Shown one piece after another: positions 1-11,999 of a stretch of DNA of 64,000 nucleotides. The position numbers were made by a program, and so were the translations under genes. The notes beneath the pieces were generated by a model. The model was not told where the DNA came from and searched no databases. It saw nothing but the letters and a program-made list of their open reading frames with translations. This DNA is from Carya illinoinensis (taxonomy: Eukaryota > Streptophyta > Magnoliopsida > Fagales > Juglandaceae), in NCBI RefSeq assembly GCF_018687715.1, contig NC_056760.1, forward strand, positions 32,443,501-32,507,500, given 5' to 3'. Position 1 is the first letter of the stretch. Each line of letters starts with the position of its first letter.

Positions 1-940
1 ACCAAGTTATTGGAAAGATATTGGTCTAGTTTTTTTTTATGAAGTATAGTTAACATGCTAATACAAAATTTTGATGAGTATTTACTGCATGTTATAAGCT
101 TTGGTTGAATGTTTTACTTAGATCAAAATAGTTGAAAACTAGAAGGAGTAAAACAGTTTTTGGTTTGCGTAAGCTTGAATCTTTTGATGAAAAAACATAA
201 TCCAATGGCTTTCATATTTTTAAATAATGATCCTAATACTTTTATCTACATTTTAAATTGTTAGTTTAAGGATTTTTTCTGTTGGTTTTTAAGATATTAA
301 TTTTTAATACATGAAAGGGTTCATTTAGGTCATAGATCTAAGGTTTTTGGATAGATCCATGTTTTACTTTAATTTTGGCCATGTGATCTTCCATTTAATG
401 CTTGGATCTACTCTAGGACATGCCTTTAAACCATATGATGTTGTTGTTTTATGATTATCTTCATGAAGTGTTTTAAATCAAGTGGTTTGATCAAAACTAA
501 ACCTTGAGGAAATCGGTTTGTGAGGAAGTGTTGAAGCCGAGAGTTTAGAAATGAATTTTTGTAACTTTGGTGACTTTAACTTGATGATTCAAAGCATTTT
601 AGTTCTTAGGAGTGTGTTATGAACATCTCGGAAGAAAGTTTTTGAACTTTTGGAGTTTTTGGAGATATTTTAAAAGAGACAAAACCTTGAGAACCAAGGG
701 ATATGTTTGTATTAAAAAAGATTGCAATTTTGTGAAGTGGGTTTTTGTTGGTTGTTTTAGTATGCTTTTTGGACATAGGATATGATTTTCTATGTTGCAA
801 TATTTTGGTTTAAACATAAGAACTGCAACAAAAAATAAGAAAAATGGCCTATATGTGTTTCAACATTGATGAGTTTATTATGGTTGTGATGTGTTTTAAT
901 TTTATCTAATTAGATATTTGCATTTGGGATAAAGATTATA
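1..940. other. AT-rich intergenic DNA, no gene seen
   Basis: No open frame here has a recognisable domain. The short minus-strand frames around 606-817 are low-complexity and overlap in two frames, which argues against coding. I see no TIRs or LTR ends. Confidence 0.6.
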
Positions 941-943
941 TGA

Positions 944-1115
944 GTAATATAAATTTTAGTGAGTTTTGGAGTTATGGGTTAAATGATTATTTTTTATCAC
1001 GAAATATGGGTTAAATGATTATTTGGGTAAAATAATCATTAGTGAGTTTTGGAGTTACGGGTAAAATCTTTAAGTTATGGGTTAAATGATTATTTTTTCA
1101 CATGTAGAGAGGTAA
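944..1115. repeat. Short imperfect tandem/direct repeats
   Basis: The phrase gggttaaatgattatttttt occurs at about 976 and again at about 1080, with a shorter third copy (gggttaaatgattatttggg) at about 1009. The phrase agtgagttttggagtta occurs at about 958 and 1041. Spacing is irregular, so this is a local duplication cluster and not a clean satellite. Confidence 0.6.
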
Positions 1116-1329
1116 AATAGTAATTTTACTCTAAGATAGTATCGTTCATATTTCTAAACTATTAATGATGAAGTTCCTAATATTTAGAAATCTCTACTTA
1201 CAGTTTATTGTATTTCGCACAATTTATTATGTAACGAGATAATTACTATAAGTTAACTTCTAACTTACTGACAGATTACTATATAGGTATATTGGTAAGG
1301 GAACTAGTGGTTATGTACTTATGTTATTA

Positions 1330-1660
1330 TATATGCCATGTTATGCCACGTCGCTAATTGTATGTCTATGACATATTATATTCTATCACGAAATATTTAT
1401 TTGTCACATAATATATTCTATCAACTAATATTTATCTGTTATACAATACATTCTACCACAAAATTTGTATATGTTACACATTATGACATGTCATGTAATG
1501 TTTATCTGTTACACGTTATGCCATGTTACAAAATGTTTGTCTATTATATGTTACGTCATATCACGAAATGTTTGTATGTTTCATGTTAGGGCATGTTATG
1601 TAGCTCACATTCATGCCATGTTACATTACATCAAGTCATATGTCCTTTCATTTCATGTCA
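1330..1660. repeat. Degenerate tandem repeat, unit about 40-50 bp
   Basis: Repeated variants of 'tgttatgccatgttac' and 'cacgaaatgtttgt' recur about six times (for example near 1339, 1387, 1459, 1519 and 1559). Units differ at many positions. The repetition also creates long plus-strand open frames of biased composition, which I do not regard as genes. Confidence 0.6.
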
Positions 1661-2129
1661 CGTTATATCTCGAGAATAGTTTCACAAGTCAAGTCAAGTT
1701 TGTTTTTGGTTATTACAACCCTAAGTGTTAAGATGTGGCAATATCCTAATGGAACTCTTTTGTTCACGCTGGAGTGTCTAAATTAGTGTGATATCCCTTT
1801 GGTTGACATGGTAAAGATCAATGAGTTGCAAAATGGAGCCTAATTAACTATTCACTAAAGCGCAATAGGCACTAATGCCGATGATGCCAATCACATTTCA
1901 ATTTCATGTTATACGTACTCGTACTAGTGCCGATGCTTGACACTGGATACATACATTACATTTTCCACACCAGGTGCAAATACTTGTGAACTGGTACATA
2001 TGTTAACATACTCACAGCTAGTGCAAATATCGGTATTGTGATACAGTAATCAATAGGGACACATGGCCCAAGGGGAAGCTTGTCACACCCATACGGTCAC
2101 TTTTATTAATCATGCTTATATATATCGAA

Positions 2130-2300
2130 TAAGATTTCATGTATCAAGTTCATATTATTCAAGTTCAAGTTCATGTAATGTTAATTTTAAGTTCATGTTC
2201 AATTCAAGCTCAAGTTCACATTAAATTCATGTTCAAGTCAGTTAATGTTCAAGTTCACGTCATGTCAAGTTTAGTCTATGATCAAGTTCAATTCATGTCT
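2130..2300. repeat. Degenerate 'aagttca' short-period repeat
   Basis: The words caagttca and aagttcatgt recur about a dozen times with variable spacing. This gives an apparent open frame at 2139-2420 whose translation is only repeat-driven. Confidence 0.6.
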
Positions 2301-2829
2301 ATTTATGTCATGTTATATGTAAAGTACGTCAAGTTATTTATAATCATGTTATGCATTCATGTTTTTACTGCCATGCATGCATTTGTAACTTGTATGTTAA
2401 GTTTATTGTTAACTTGCTAAGATTTGTATTCCAATATCACCATGGTAGTCCCAACTACTATTTCCCCGAATGGTAGACAATGTGCTAAGACCAAAAAATG
2501 CAACGGACTATGACTGATTGGATACGGTCAATTAGGCAATGTAGACACAACACAAAGCTCATAGCCTCCATGATCAGACTTACAAATAGTATTTTGGCGT
2601 CCTTAGTTAAGTTACACGAGTTACTCGGCAGATTATCCTAGTAGTTTTGTTTTATGCATATACTTTTGGAGCTATGTCTCCCATACCTTATTACAGACAT
2701 TTTGGACTTATGATATAATCTTGAATATCTATTACTTTCATGTTTATGTAATATGTTTCAGAGTTATTTTGGGATACTTATAGTTTGGTGTATACTATTA
2801 CTAAAAACAAAATTATCAGTTGTGAGTAT

Positions 2830-3750
2830 TACATATTGCTAGATAAATGATAGGACAATGCATATTAAATTATCAAGAACAGAAGTAGGTAACCTTATGT
2901 TGCATGTGGACGCTTCATATGTCTATCTGATCTCAAGCGAAATCTAAGAGTGTCATTACTTGCCAGCTATCATTTCCTCATCAATAGTGTGTATTTGTGC
3001 ACATTAGTCAACTATGTTTCTAGCATCAAATCTGGTCTGCATGATGCATCATCGACGCAAATCTTCTTGTTTTAGTTTGAGGTTTTTTCAAGTATGCATA
3101 AGGTTTCTTCACGTTTTTTTCCCCTCAGATATAGATCTAGATATCATTATTTCGTTTCCTTAAATGTTTCTGAAAGGATAGTTTTTTAACTTTTTTTCCT
3201 TCTCTCTGAGGAGAGAGTGAATTTTAGCCTCGAAACTCTCTGGTTTCATGCCATCATAAGCCCCACGAAAGGTAATAACAGTATATGACAGTAAGATATA
3301 TATAATAGCATATGACAGAGATGATCAGAACACATGCAGACCATCAACGTTGTACTTCGAACCTATATTCAAACAACTTTGACGATACGAAGCGTGTCTT
3401 ATTGTACTTGGGTTTTGAAACCAAAATTAGGTTAGCCCAACAAACCTATCATCTATATATCATTCATTCTCGGTTAAACTCATCGTAAGATTGATGCACA
3501 AGTAACGTAAAAGAATCTTCGTCTTATTCAGTTTTTTCACGAAGAGTAGTCAATGCAAGACGCTTGTCCTTTTACAAAGTTTTAGGTAGTGTTTGGTCGA
3601 GACATAAATCTACAAGCAACGCACGCTAGAGCCTAGAGACATTATTCAAAGATATGCTTTTGTCCTGCCAAGTAAATAATAATTTCTTTGAAACCAAAAG
3701 AATGCTAGTATTATTTTTCTCTTATATTAGTTTAGGCCAGTCAAGGCTAC
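2830..3750. other. Intergenic DNA, nothing recognised
   Basis: Mixed-composition non-coding sequence. I see no long open frame, TIR pair or LTR end. A CT-rich patch lies near 3190-3215. Confidence 0.5.
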
Positions 3751-3753
3751 TTA

Positions 3754-4082
3754 GGCCACGTTTGATTGTTGGACTATATTGAAATCAATTCAATTTAGTC
3801 TAATTTTAATTTGAGACATTCAAACATATGACTGTCAAATCACTAAACTAATCTCAATTCAAAATCTCTTTATATTTGGGATGCACAACCTTTTTCAACT
3901 CAACACTTCTTTATATGTGGAACCCACAACAACCTTTTGCAACTTTTTATAAATAGTACTAAACTCATTTTAACATCTAAACACACATAAACTCATCTTA
4001 GATGGTCCCAGAACTCTCTCCACTATATCAACTCATTACTATTTATAAAAAATCGAGCTCAGCTCAACATCCAAACGTAACC
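3754..4082. mobile_element. MITE, PIF/Harbinger-like (TTA target duplication)
   Basis: The 329-bp element begins ggccacgtttgattgttgg and ends with ccaaacgtaacc, which reads ggttacgtttgg on the other strand, so the ends form an imperfect TIR. It is flanked on both sides by TTA (3751-3753 and 4083-4085). A 3-bp TTA duplication with a GG-starting TIR is typical of PIF/Harbinger-derived MITEs. It has no coding capacity. Confidence 0.7.
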
Positions 4083-4904
4083 TTAATCAATTTGTCATTA
4101 GCATTATTGAAGTATTTATGATCAATATTTAATTGGCCATCTAATTGTAGGATGTAAAAGTCTATGGGCTATTTCTATTAAATTAACTGATCTAATGTGT
4201 TCCATATCTAATATGATCGAAAATACGCAATATTCTATTTCACATTAATTTTGCAGTGCATTCGTGTTGAAACTTCTTAGCAATAGTGGTCAGCTAAAAT
4301 GTTTTTAGCTCAGTGATATGGTCCCCCATCTTAAAACATGTCACTTTTCCTCAAAATATAGGCCCTGTCACATGCACTATCAATATTAATGTTGGAAGTT
4401 TATGCCGCACTTTCCTCCCAATCTATTCAGCAAGTCTCTATCGCATCATACAAGCATTTATTTTTTATTTGAAATTGGTTTAGAGGCAACACAAATAATC
4501 CACAGAGACAAACAAATGCCATTAATGATAAAGGTGCCGTAAATCTTTTTTCACAAGGTCCCGCCTACCTTGTTTCAAAACTTGACTTGGGAAAGGAAAT
4601 ACAGAGAAGTTTCCGTTTGGTCTTTTTTTCAATTTCTTTTAATAAAATGTTAAAAATCCAGGCAATGGAAGAAAAATGAAAAAGTTGACCTTGATTTATA
4701 CCTAACTTTTGCCAACTTGATTGAGCATTTGTCACTTTAAAACCTCTGGTTAATTTACGAGACGATTGCGCGCTCTTTCTCGTGCATAAGGAACTTCACA
4801 ATACTTTAATGCTATTCTATCGTTTGGATACATGATCTGTAAAGCATGTTCTTTATATTTGTGAAATCATCGATTGTTATAAAAGTTTAAGGTAAAGGGA
4901 TGAA
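4083..4904. other. Intergenic DNA, nothing recognised
   Basis: AT-rich sequence with no supported gene, repeat boundary or RNA. Confidence 0.5.
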
Positions 4905-5145
4905 TAGATAGATTTAATTATTTATATTGGATTATTTACACTCTCCTGATCAGGTATAGGACAGACTGTCCCTCAATAAATAGGCTTAATACATGGATAT
5001 TTAATTAAATTAGATAAAGTATAGAGTTAAGGTTCAAACTCAAAACCTATACTCTGTTATCATGTAGAATCATCACTTATTCTAAAATATTAAACTAATT
5101 GGACGAGGTAAATTTAATTATTTGTATTATATTCTTAACAATATT
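4905..5145 (-). repeat. Dispersed repeat, inverted copy of 6205-6440
   Basis: Read on the minus strand this matches 6205-6440 through several blocks: aataattaaattta near one end, a 'gattctacat...gagt' core, and a stretch with 'agtctgt' near the other end. The two copies are in opposite orientation about 1.1 kb apart. The shared terminal word ttaagaa(c/t)ataat suggests relics of a small LTR or TRIM-type element, but no PBS or TSD was confirmed. Confidence 0.45.
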
Positions 5146-6204
5146 TAAAATATAATACAAATTTTGAGACTGAACCAGTATATATTGATTTTATATTTTT
5201 AATAAACGATCCGTACCCCTTGCCTTCATAAAACAATACTTTCGATTTTAAAGGTTTCGGTCCTGTTCAGTAAAAATTTTCGGTTTTAATCAAGTACCAA
5301 TGTCATAAAAAAATATAATTTTCTAATGTATACTAATTAATTAAAGCAAAATTTAATTATTATACTAATATACTTAATATTACTAATATATTATGTATTT
5401 ATCAAAAGGAATATGTTGAGAATTTATTATGCCATAAAATGTAATTAATATATATTTTATATTAATAAAATATGATCAAACAAATGTTCATATTTAATAT
5501 TAAAATTTTAGGTTATAAAATGTAATATAAAATTATTTCATATATAATTATATATATAAATTATATATATAATATTTTATATAACAATTAAAGACCAACA
5601 ACAGAAATCGGACCGGATTTAACCAATTTTTTTAATTTGGGAATTGGTTTCGGACTGGACTGATTCAAAACTGGACTAACCAATCCAGTCCAGGCCGGTT
5701 CTCCAGTTTTCCGATTTACATTTTCACCCCTTAAAAATTTAAAATACATAATAACTTTCCAAATTATGTATTCTCGCAATGAAGGCAAACTTTTCATCAA
5801 AATTTGACTAATTAATTCGTTTTTCACGGGCATTATTTTTTCATTTGAGTAATGAATTCGTTTTTTGCGAGAAACGATCTCTCTGCCAATTAAAGACCAT
5901 ACTTTCAATTTTTCAAAATCAAACAAACGAGGAGGGGAAAAAAAGGCTCATACATGTGTGCTTGATATATGCATGTTGTATATATACATGTCTAGAAGAT
6001 TGACTCGTACGTCAAAATTATATGAGAAATTTGATTGTTAAAGGATCGAAAATTATTGCAGATATGAAAAATACAGATCATGTAAACAGAATTTGTTTTG
6101 AAAAAAACAATCGCTATAAGATACTGAAAACAAGAAGAGAATTTAGTGATAGAGTTCATGAGTAACTGATTGGATGAAGATCATAACGAATTACATTAAT
6201 TAAT
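5146..6204. other. Very AT-rich intergenic DNA
   Basis: Long A/T runs dominate 5300-5580. Segments near 5240-5290 and 5610-5710 contain 'ggtccg' and 'ccagtcc' words that resemble hAT-like non-autonomous elements, but I found no clear TIR or 8-bp duplication. The minus-strand open frame at 5588-5926 has no recognisable domain. Confidence 0.4.
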
Positions 6205-6440
6205 TAATAACTATTAAGAACATAATACAAATAATTAAATTTACTTCTTTTTATCAATTTAAACTTTTGGGACATATGATGATTTTATGTAATATCAAAG
6301 TAGAGATCCTGAATTTGAATCTTGACTCTACACTTTATCATATTTAATTAAATATTCTAAGTGTTGAGTGTACTTAATAAGAGAGAGTCTGTACCGCACA
6401 TAAGAGTGAGTATTAAGAATATAATATAAATAATTAAATT
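6205..6440 (+). repeat. Dispersed repeat, partner of 4905-5145
   Basis: The copy starts attaagaacataatacaaat. A near-identical start (attaagaatataatataaat) reappears at about 6411, as if a second partial unit follows directly. This head-to-tail arrangement would fit an LTR-short spacer-LTR relic. Class unproven. Confidence 0.45.
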
Positions 6441-7403
6441 TATATCTTCTATCAGGTTAAGCTTTTGAAATAAATATTGATTTCACAAGAATATGGGTTC
6501 AAAACCATTTTTTATTTTTTAATCATACGTTTGTATAGAGAACTTCAACTACCATGGTTGCTACTCCCATCTGTTTTCGTTGTGGCTATCAACCCACTTT
6601 AAGCATTGAAATGGTTAGATAAAACTTTACACTAGCTTGTTCATAAATATTAATCAAGTTGAGCGAATTTTATATGAATCTGATTTTATAATTAATAATT
6701 AAGTATAATTTTATATGCATGAACGACTTGTTTACCAGTCGAATCAAGACGAATTAGATTCTAACCAAATTGAGTTTGGGCTAGCTGTTCATGAGTAGCC
6801 ATGTTCATTTACAACATTAATTGACGTTAGGAGTTTGGAAAAATTATAATTATTAATTATTAATGATTAAATAAAAAAACTTTGAAAATTTCAAGTTGAA
6901 AAATATTTTATACAAAACATGGCCTAAAAGTTGAATATTTGATATTGAAATTGTTTGAGTTAAAATGTTTTATATGTGTTTAAGATAATCTTTTGGAAGA
7001 AAATTATGAAAACTTTTAAAATGAGATCATCTCATCTCACTTTCTAAATATGGCCTAAATGTACATCTTCCCATCAATTTAAACTTTTGAAATAAGCTCT
7101 TATCCCAAATCTGACTTTGATACCACGTAAGAATATACAGCATAGAGAATGACAAAAAGATCATTTCTTTGACATAGATAGTTGCTTATACACAATATAT
7201 GTAAGAGAGATTACAGCAAATGTAATAAATACATATATTCTTGACAACTAAGCATGGGAGTTATATAAGATAGCATATATTCTGTACAACTAAGAATGGA
7301 AGCTACATACAGTAGGAGCATTATCTTGGTTTTGTAACCGTAGAATGCTTGAATCATGGTGATCGTTTTTGCTTCTTGTCTCTATAGTATGCCTAACAAT
7401 TAG
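6441..7403. other. Intergenic DNA with a MITE relic
   Basis: The part at about 6835-7065 carries the words 'atgagatcatctcatctcac' and 'aatattttatac', typical of the AT-rich 'gagatgaga' MITE family seen many times in this window, but the ends are eroded. The rest shows nothing I can support. Confidence 0.4.
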
Positions 7404-8092
7404 ATCTTGTTTGGATAGTCAAATAATATAAGATGAGACGAGAAATATATGAATAATAGTGAGTTCAATTTTTTTATTTATTTTTAATATGAAATCAGAA
7501 TGCATTAATAATAGAAGAATAAATAATTCTTATCCATCCAAACAGATTGAAAAACAGGCTGTAGAACATTAGCCCCCCACGTAGCATAACGAGTTAATCT
7601 ATGGGCTACCTTGTTACCTAACCTGAAAACATGTTAAATTTTGCACACACTAAACAAAGTCATTAGACTTTAAGTTTCTTTGAGCAGATTCCCAAATCTT
7701 GAAAAGGAAAGGCCAACTACTGTTTGCAATTCTTTGATCATCACCAAGCAATAGCTTTCAAGGATTATTTGAGAGATACCCAGTATGCATGCAAAATATA
7801 AAGATTTTGTATAGTTCGAATAGCAGTAAAATAGTTTGAATTAAGATTTTTATTAGATTTTGGAAAAAGACAGAAAAGTTGAATAAAAATATTATAAAGT
7901 TAAAATATTATTTTTAATATTATTTTTTATTTTAAAATTTGAAAAAATTGAATTGTTATTTATGTTTTATATAAAAATTTAAAAAAATTGTAATGATTAT
8001 TAATAATTAGATAAAAAATATAAAAAATAAATTTATAATAATATTTAAATATTGAAATGAAATGAATTGGATATCAAAACGAGACCTAAGTA
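7404..8092. mobile_element. AT-rich MITE split by a LINE tail
   Basis: The left part (7404-7470) begins ttgtttggatagtc and runs into gatgagacgag. The right part (about 7800-8092) contains the family core and ends gatatcaaaacgagacct, the inverted counterpart of the left end. Between them lies about 320 bp of unrelated sequence (LINE tail, separate entry). The family recurs at 42168, 44850 and in an intron at 46200. Confidence 0.5.
7471..7795 (-). pseudogene. 5'-truncated LINE tail with RNase H remnant
   Basis: On the minus strand, a frame with two stops reads through a region resembling the C-terminal part of a LINE RNase H domain, including the words NKVAHRLTRY near 7590-7620 (plant LINE RNase H usually shows N-x-V-A-H-x-L-A). 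A T-rich run on the plus strand at 7471-7488 would be the remnant poly(A) end. It sits inside a MITE, so it inserted after it. Active-site acidic residues upstream are not present. Identification rests on one short motif. Confidence 0.5.
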
Positions 8093-8585
8093 ATATATGA
8101 GCAGAGAAGGGGCTAAAAGATGTCTTTGGACGGTGGAAATATTCAAAATGGGCGGTTCTGTGAACCTTTCAAAGCCTGAACTGACAACTTGGTTTACAAA
8201 AGAAATGATACATTTCGAACAACTTTGAAAATAGGTAAGCTAGTCATTCTATGTTTTGAATATATTATGTTTCATATTAAGTTTTATTATTATTAATTAA
8301 ATGGTACGTGTTTCAATTGACTTTCGATACATTAATAAATTGAAATTTTTTATAGCTTTTTTTTTTTTTTTTCGTGTTTGGTAGCATATTTCTATTTAAA
8401 CAAAACAATAAAAAATAAATAAATAAACTCAATAAGACTAAAATTCAAGTAGAAAAGACGAACCTAATTGACTTTACGGGTTTAAACGGGTTTAAAAAGT
8501 CGCCGCTAGAATTTATTAAGGAAGAAGAAAATTGAGTTTATACGAAACAGAGGTCAAAGTAATGAAAGTATTCGGTTTAGGAAAA
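8093..8585. other. Intergenic DNA, nothing recognised
   Basis: No supported feature apart from a T-run near 8358-8372. Confidence 0.5.
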
Positions 8586-8587
8586 TG

Positions 8588-8836
8588 ATAGGGCACCGCT
8601 GGTGGCTCCCGCTGGGGCCACTGCTGGCCCTATTTTATTTTTTTTTAATTTTTTTTGTCTTAATAATTAAGTAATTTTTTTATAATATTATTATAATTTT
8701 TTTATATTTTTTTAAAATGTTTAAAAGTATTAAAAAATAATTTTTAAAAAAAATAAAAAATGTAAAAAAAATTTTTTTTCTAACAGTGACTCCCAACGGA
8801 GCCACCAACAGTGCCTGAGCACCGTCCATTCGGTTT
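8588..8836. mobile_element. MITE with 24-bp GC-rich TIRs
   Basis: The left end carries caccgctggtggctcccgct. The right end, on the other strand, carries cactgttggtggctccgttg. Between these the sequence is almost pure A/T and includes the core 'cttaataattaagtaat'. The same core recurs at 15185, 23093 and 43015, so this is a family. I could not assign a superfamily. Confidence 0.6.
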
Positions 8837-8929
8837 ATGGGGTTGGAGGAAGGCGTACTGATAGTCGACAGAAAAAGCAAAGAACCAATTCTAAAGCATA
8901 TTGGGAAGGGAAGGTTAGAATTCGTCACG

Positions 8930-9480
8930 GATAATATAAGATATTTTAAATAATAATAAATAAAATAATATTATAATGTAATTTTTAAATATTAATTTTA
9001 TATTAAAATAAAAAAATAAATTATTTATTATATTTATATAAAAATTAAAAAAAATTATCATAATAAGTTGAGATGAGATAAAATAAAATTTTTTATTTTA
9101 ATTAAATAAACAAGGCCTAACTTGAAATGAGAAGAGGAGAGATAAAAATTAGAAGTTAAATTAAATATTATTATAATTTTATTTTTATTATAAAATTTGA
9201 AAAAATTTAATGATTTATAATATTTTATTAAAAATTTAAAAAATTTGTAATGATTAAATCAAATTAATTGAGATAGTTTTAAAGGTTGTTTGGACGATAA
9301 GATTGAATAAAATAATTTTAAATAAAAGTTTAAAATTGAATAAAATATTATTATAATATTATTTATTATTATTATTATTATTTAAAAAATTAAAAAAATT
9401 TAAATTATTTATTATATTTTATATAAAAATTTAAAAAATTATAATAATTATTATTTGTTAATCAAAATCGACTCTGCAAA
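8930..9480. mobile_element. Cluster of three adjacent AT-rich MITE copies
   Basis: Three consecutive segments (about 8930-9118, 9119-9288, 9289-9480) each show the same order: a 'gagatgaga'-like or 'ggacgataaga' start, 'aaatattattataat', 'atttattatattttatataaaaatttaaaaa', then a degraded end. They look like independent eroded copies of the family seen intact at 22852-23064. Confidence 0.5.
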
Positions 9481-10017
9481 CGATGGCTTAATTTCGATAA
9501 CGTACTGTATTAAAAGATGGTCGACAAACTTCTTGACCTGACCCCACTGAATACTTGAAATCTCCTGGTTGGATCTTGACGACCATTCTCGACGACCATT
9601 TTATTTTTTAAGTTTATTTTTAAGAACAACTATTTTGAAATACATTGCGTCCAAATACAGATAACATAGAGTACATTATCACATGGTTTTTTAAGTGTCG
9701 TATTCAAGGAAGACCAGTAGCCAATTAATGAGACAGGTACACATGACAACCTGCGTTAGCATAATTATAAAAAAAGGACCCTACTTGCAAGTTGCACAAT
9801 AATTATTTGTATGATACATTTATTGATGACTTTACAAGATTGACGCATCTAAGCAATTTTAATTTTGAAACTCTTTAATAATAATGTGTCAAATATTTTT
9901 TTGAAAATATTGATGGTGAGGATAATGCAGTCTAGAGTGTTACCAACCCATTTTTTTCCTTCTCCGGTAAATAAAAATTATAAAATCCGGCACTTATTTG
10001 GTGAGGCCGAGAGATTA

Positions 10018-10020
<3 letters not shown>

Positions 10021-10061
<41 letters not shown>
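10021..10061. repeat. (TC)20 microsatellite
   Basis: Uninterrupted TC dinucleotide run of 41 bases. Confidence 0.97.
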
Positions 10062-10063
<2 letters not shown>

Positions 10064-10692
10064 GTTTCATACGGCCTATCCCTTTTGTCACATTTTAAAC
10101 CTTTTTTCCACCCCTTGCCATGCCAAACTTCCCATGTACGCCATGCATTAGCGCTCCTCCCACGTCATGTTTTATCTCGCTGGCCGCCCTCACACTGGAT
10201 CCATTCATGAGAATGACTTGCATCATTGCATGTGTCACCATTGGTAAGCATTCATTGACCATATCTATCAACTTCTATGTTCTTTCGGATCCTCTCCCTT
10301 TTTTTTATAGGACTTTCCTTAGCAAGTACTTCATTAATCCAAAAATCAGGTAGCCGAGATCTTTTTTCACAACCACAAATCAGCCATATCCAATACACCT
10401 CTGAAACAAACTAAACTGAGATGGACGAATATGCACACAAGGTGCTTGATGGAATGCACAATAGAAAAGGAATTCCTTATGCCGTCGTTTTCATTGAATG
10501 ATTCTCACTGTTTACATACAGACAGCTCATGAATTTATACACTTTCTCAACAGAGGAATATCATAGGAATATCAGTACATCTACCACTCTTGTGGTTACA
10601 CGTCAGCAAGTTGTTAGGCTCGAATATTCTGGAATTATTCTTAATTTGTTGGCAGAGAATCCGTTGCTCTTGGTGCATGAGGAGGATTCCCC

Positions 10693-10714
10693 TTTTTTTT
10701 TTTTTTTTTTTTTT
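10693..10714. repeat. Poly(T) tract, 22 bases
   Basis: Uninterrupted T run. It may be the poly(A) end of a minus-strand retroposed sequence, but nothing upstream supports that. Confidence 0.9.
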
Positions 10715-11267
10715 GTCTTTTTAATCAAGCTTCATAAATATATATATTAAACAACATTTAAAGTGGATTCTTTCCACTATCAAGCTATACAAAACATACC
10801 AGAATAAAATAGAGGGGTATGTTACCAAACACTAAGTTAGTTGCTGACCACTGTGCCACTAAGTGCACACATCGATTTTGAGATCGATGAATTTTGATAA
10901 AAGACCAATCATGATGATCTATAGAAATTTGATGGATGTCTGCAATTAACGGTGAGATTGACTAGAAAATAGTAGGGTTATGGCTTTATATTGCTGAGAA
11001 GATGGATTGAGAGTCATCTTCTATTGCGATTTTTTGAAAGTTTTTTGTCATATTGACTGCCAGTTATGCTGCAGATGCCTCTACTACCAACGGAATGGTC
11101 GTATTAATTTTTTTAGTTATAATCTCTAGAATATCTCCAAGATGATTTCTTCTTGTAGTTGAGGCAACTGAAAATTGATTCCTTACAGCGGCATCAAACT
11201 TGACACTTTGCATTCCAAGAGGAGGGAGCCAATGAAGTTTTTGGGAATTGCGGTATGAGCTTTCTAC

Positions 11268-11570
11268 TATGAGTGTTCATGCGGATCCAGATCTGAATAT
11301 TCGATCATAACCGGAACTGGATCCGAATTTTAAAAACTGGGCGGTTATCCATTCAGGCAGATAACCATATTCAATCCGGATTGAAACTAGATATCTAGTT
11401 TTTTTTTTTTTTTTTTTTTTTTTTGGCTTAAAACCCAGATATCCAAGTTATAACCGGATTGAATATGTTTTTGTAATTATTTAAAAAAAAAATTATAACT
11501 TTGAAAAAAAATTATAGCACTTTCTTAAAAATAAAAATAAAAACAATCTAATATCATGTTTAAATTGCCC
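11268..11570. mobile_element. Possible hAT-like non-autonomous element relic
   Basis: Sequence from gtgttcatgcggatccagat through repeated 'aaccgga' and 'ccggatt' words is related to the stretch at 44450-44800, whose far end reads gagtgtacaaccggatctgg on the minus strand. The shared end (gtgt-ca/ac-cggatc) suggests a TIR family. Only one end is clear in each copy. Confidence 0.35.
11399..11424. repeat. Poly(T) tract, 26 bases
   Basis: Uninterrupted T run inside the possible hAT-like relic. Confidence 0.9.
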
Positions 11571-11999
11571 TTTTTTTTGACAAAATAATTTAAACACTTT
11601 TTAAAAGTTTTTTTAAAAATAACTTGAAGAACAAAATAAATAAAAATGCAAAATAGGTAATATTGTTATTACATCACAATGCAAAATATAAATTCACAAA
11701 GAAAAATTTAAATAATAATACATCACAACTAATTAAACTAATACAATATTACTACTCTTAATGGATAAAAAAAACAATATGATTACTCTTCACATCGTCA
11801 ATCTGAAATTAGGATAAGTTGCACAAGGGAACTTTTTTTATATAAGTACTTGCCAAATCATCTGTTGATATAAGAAAATTAATATGGTGCAGTTTTACCG
11901 ATAACATATATTACAAATAGATGGAACAATTAGGAATTGCAAATAATTAAACCAAGCCTATTGAAGAATTATTAGTACCCAAACTGCATCATTATGGAG

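Larger units (their letters stand above)
940..2830. mobile_element. Probable decayed LTR-retrotransposon sequence (LTR part)
   Basis: The stretch carries three blocks of degenerate short repeats (listed separately) in non-coding, moderately GC-variable DNA. This texture is common in long LTRs of Tekay/Del-type gypsy elements. I could not find matching TG..CA ends or a target-site duplication, so limits and class are inferred. An ordinary satellite-like expansion is the main alternative. Confidence 0.3.
9481..11267. other. Intergenic DNA with simple repeats only
   Basis: No open frame here has a domain. The plus-strand frames at 9865-10098, 10120-10353 and 10529-10750 are either microsatellite-driven or featureless. 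Confidence 0.5.

Noticed and set aside
1338..2420. Plus-strand open frames at 1338-1731 and 2139-2420
   Set aside because: Composition follows the short tandem repeats; no conserved motif.
5588..5926. 112-codon minus-strand frame
   Set aside because: No recognisable domain, very AT-rich flanks and no support for promoter or splicing.
10120..10353. 77-codon plus-strand frame with several Cys
   Set aside because: No spacing of Cys/His that fits a known domain, and no neighbouring exon.
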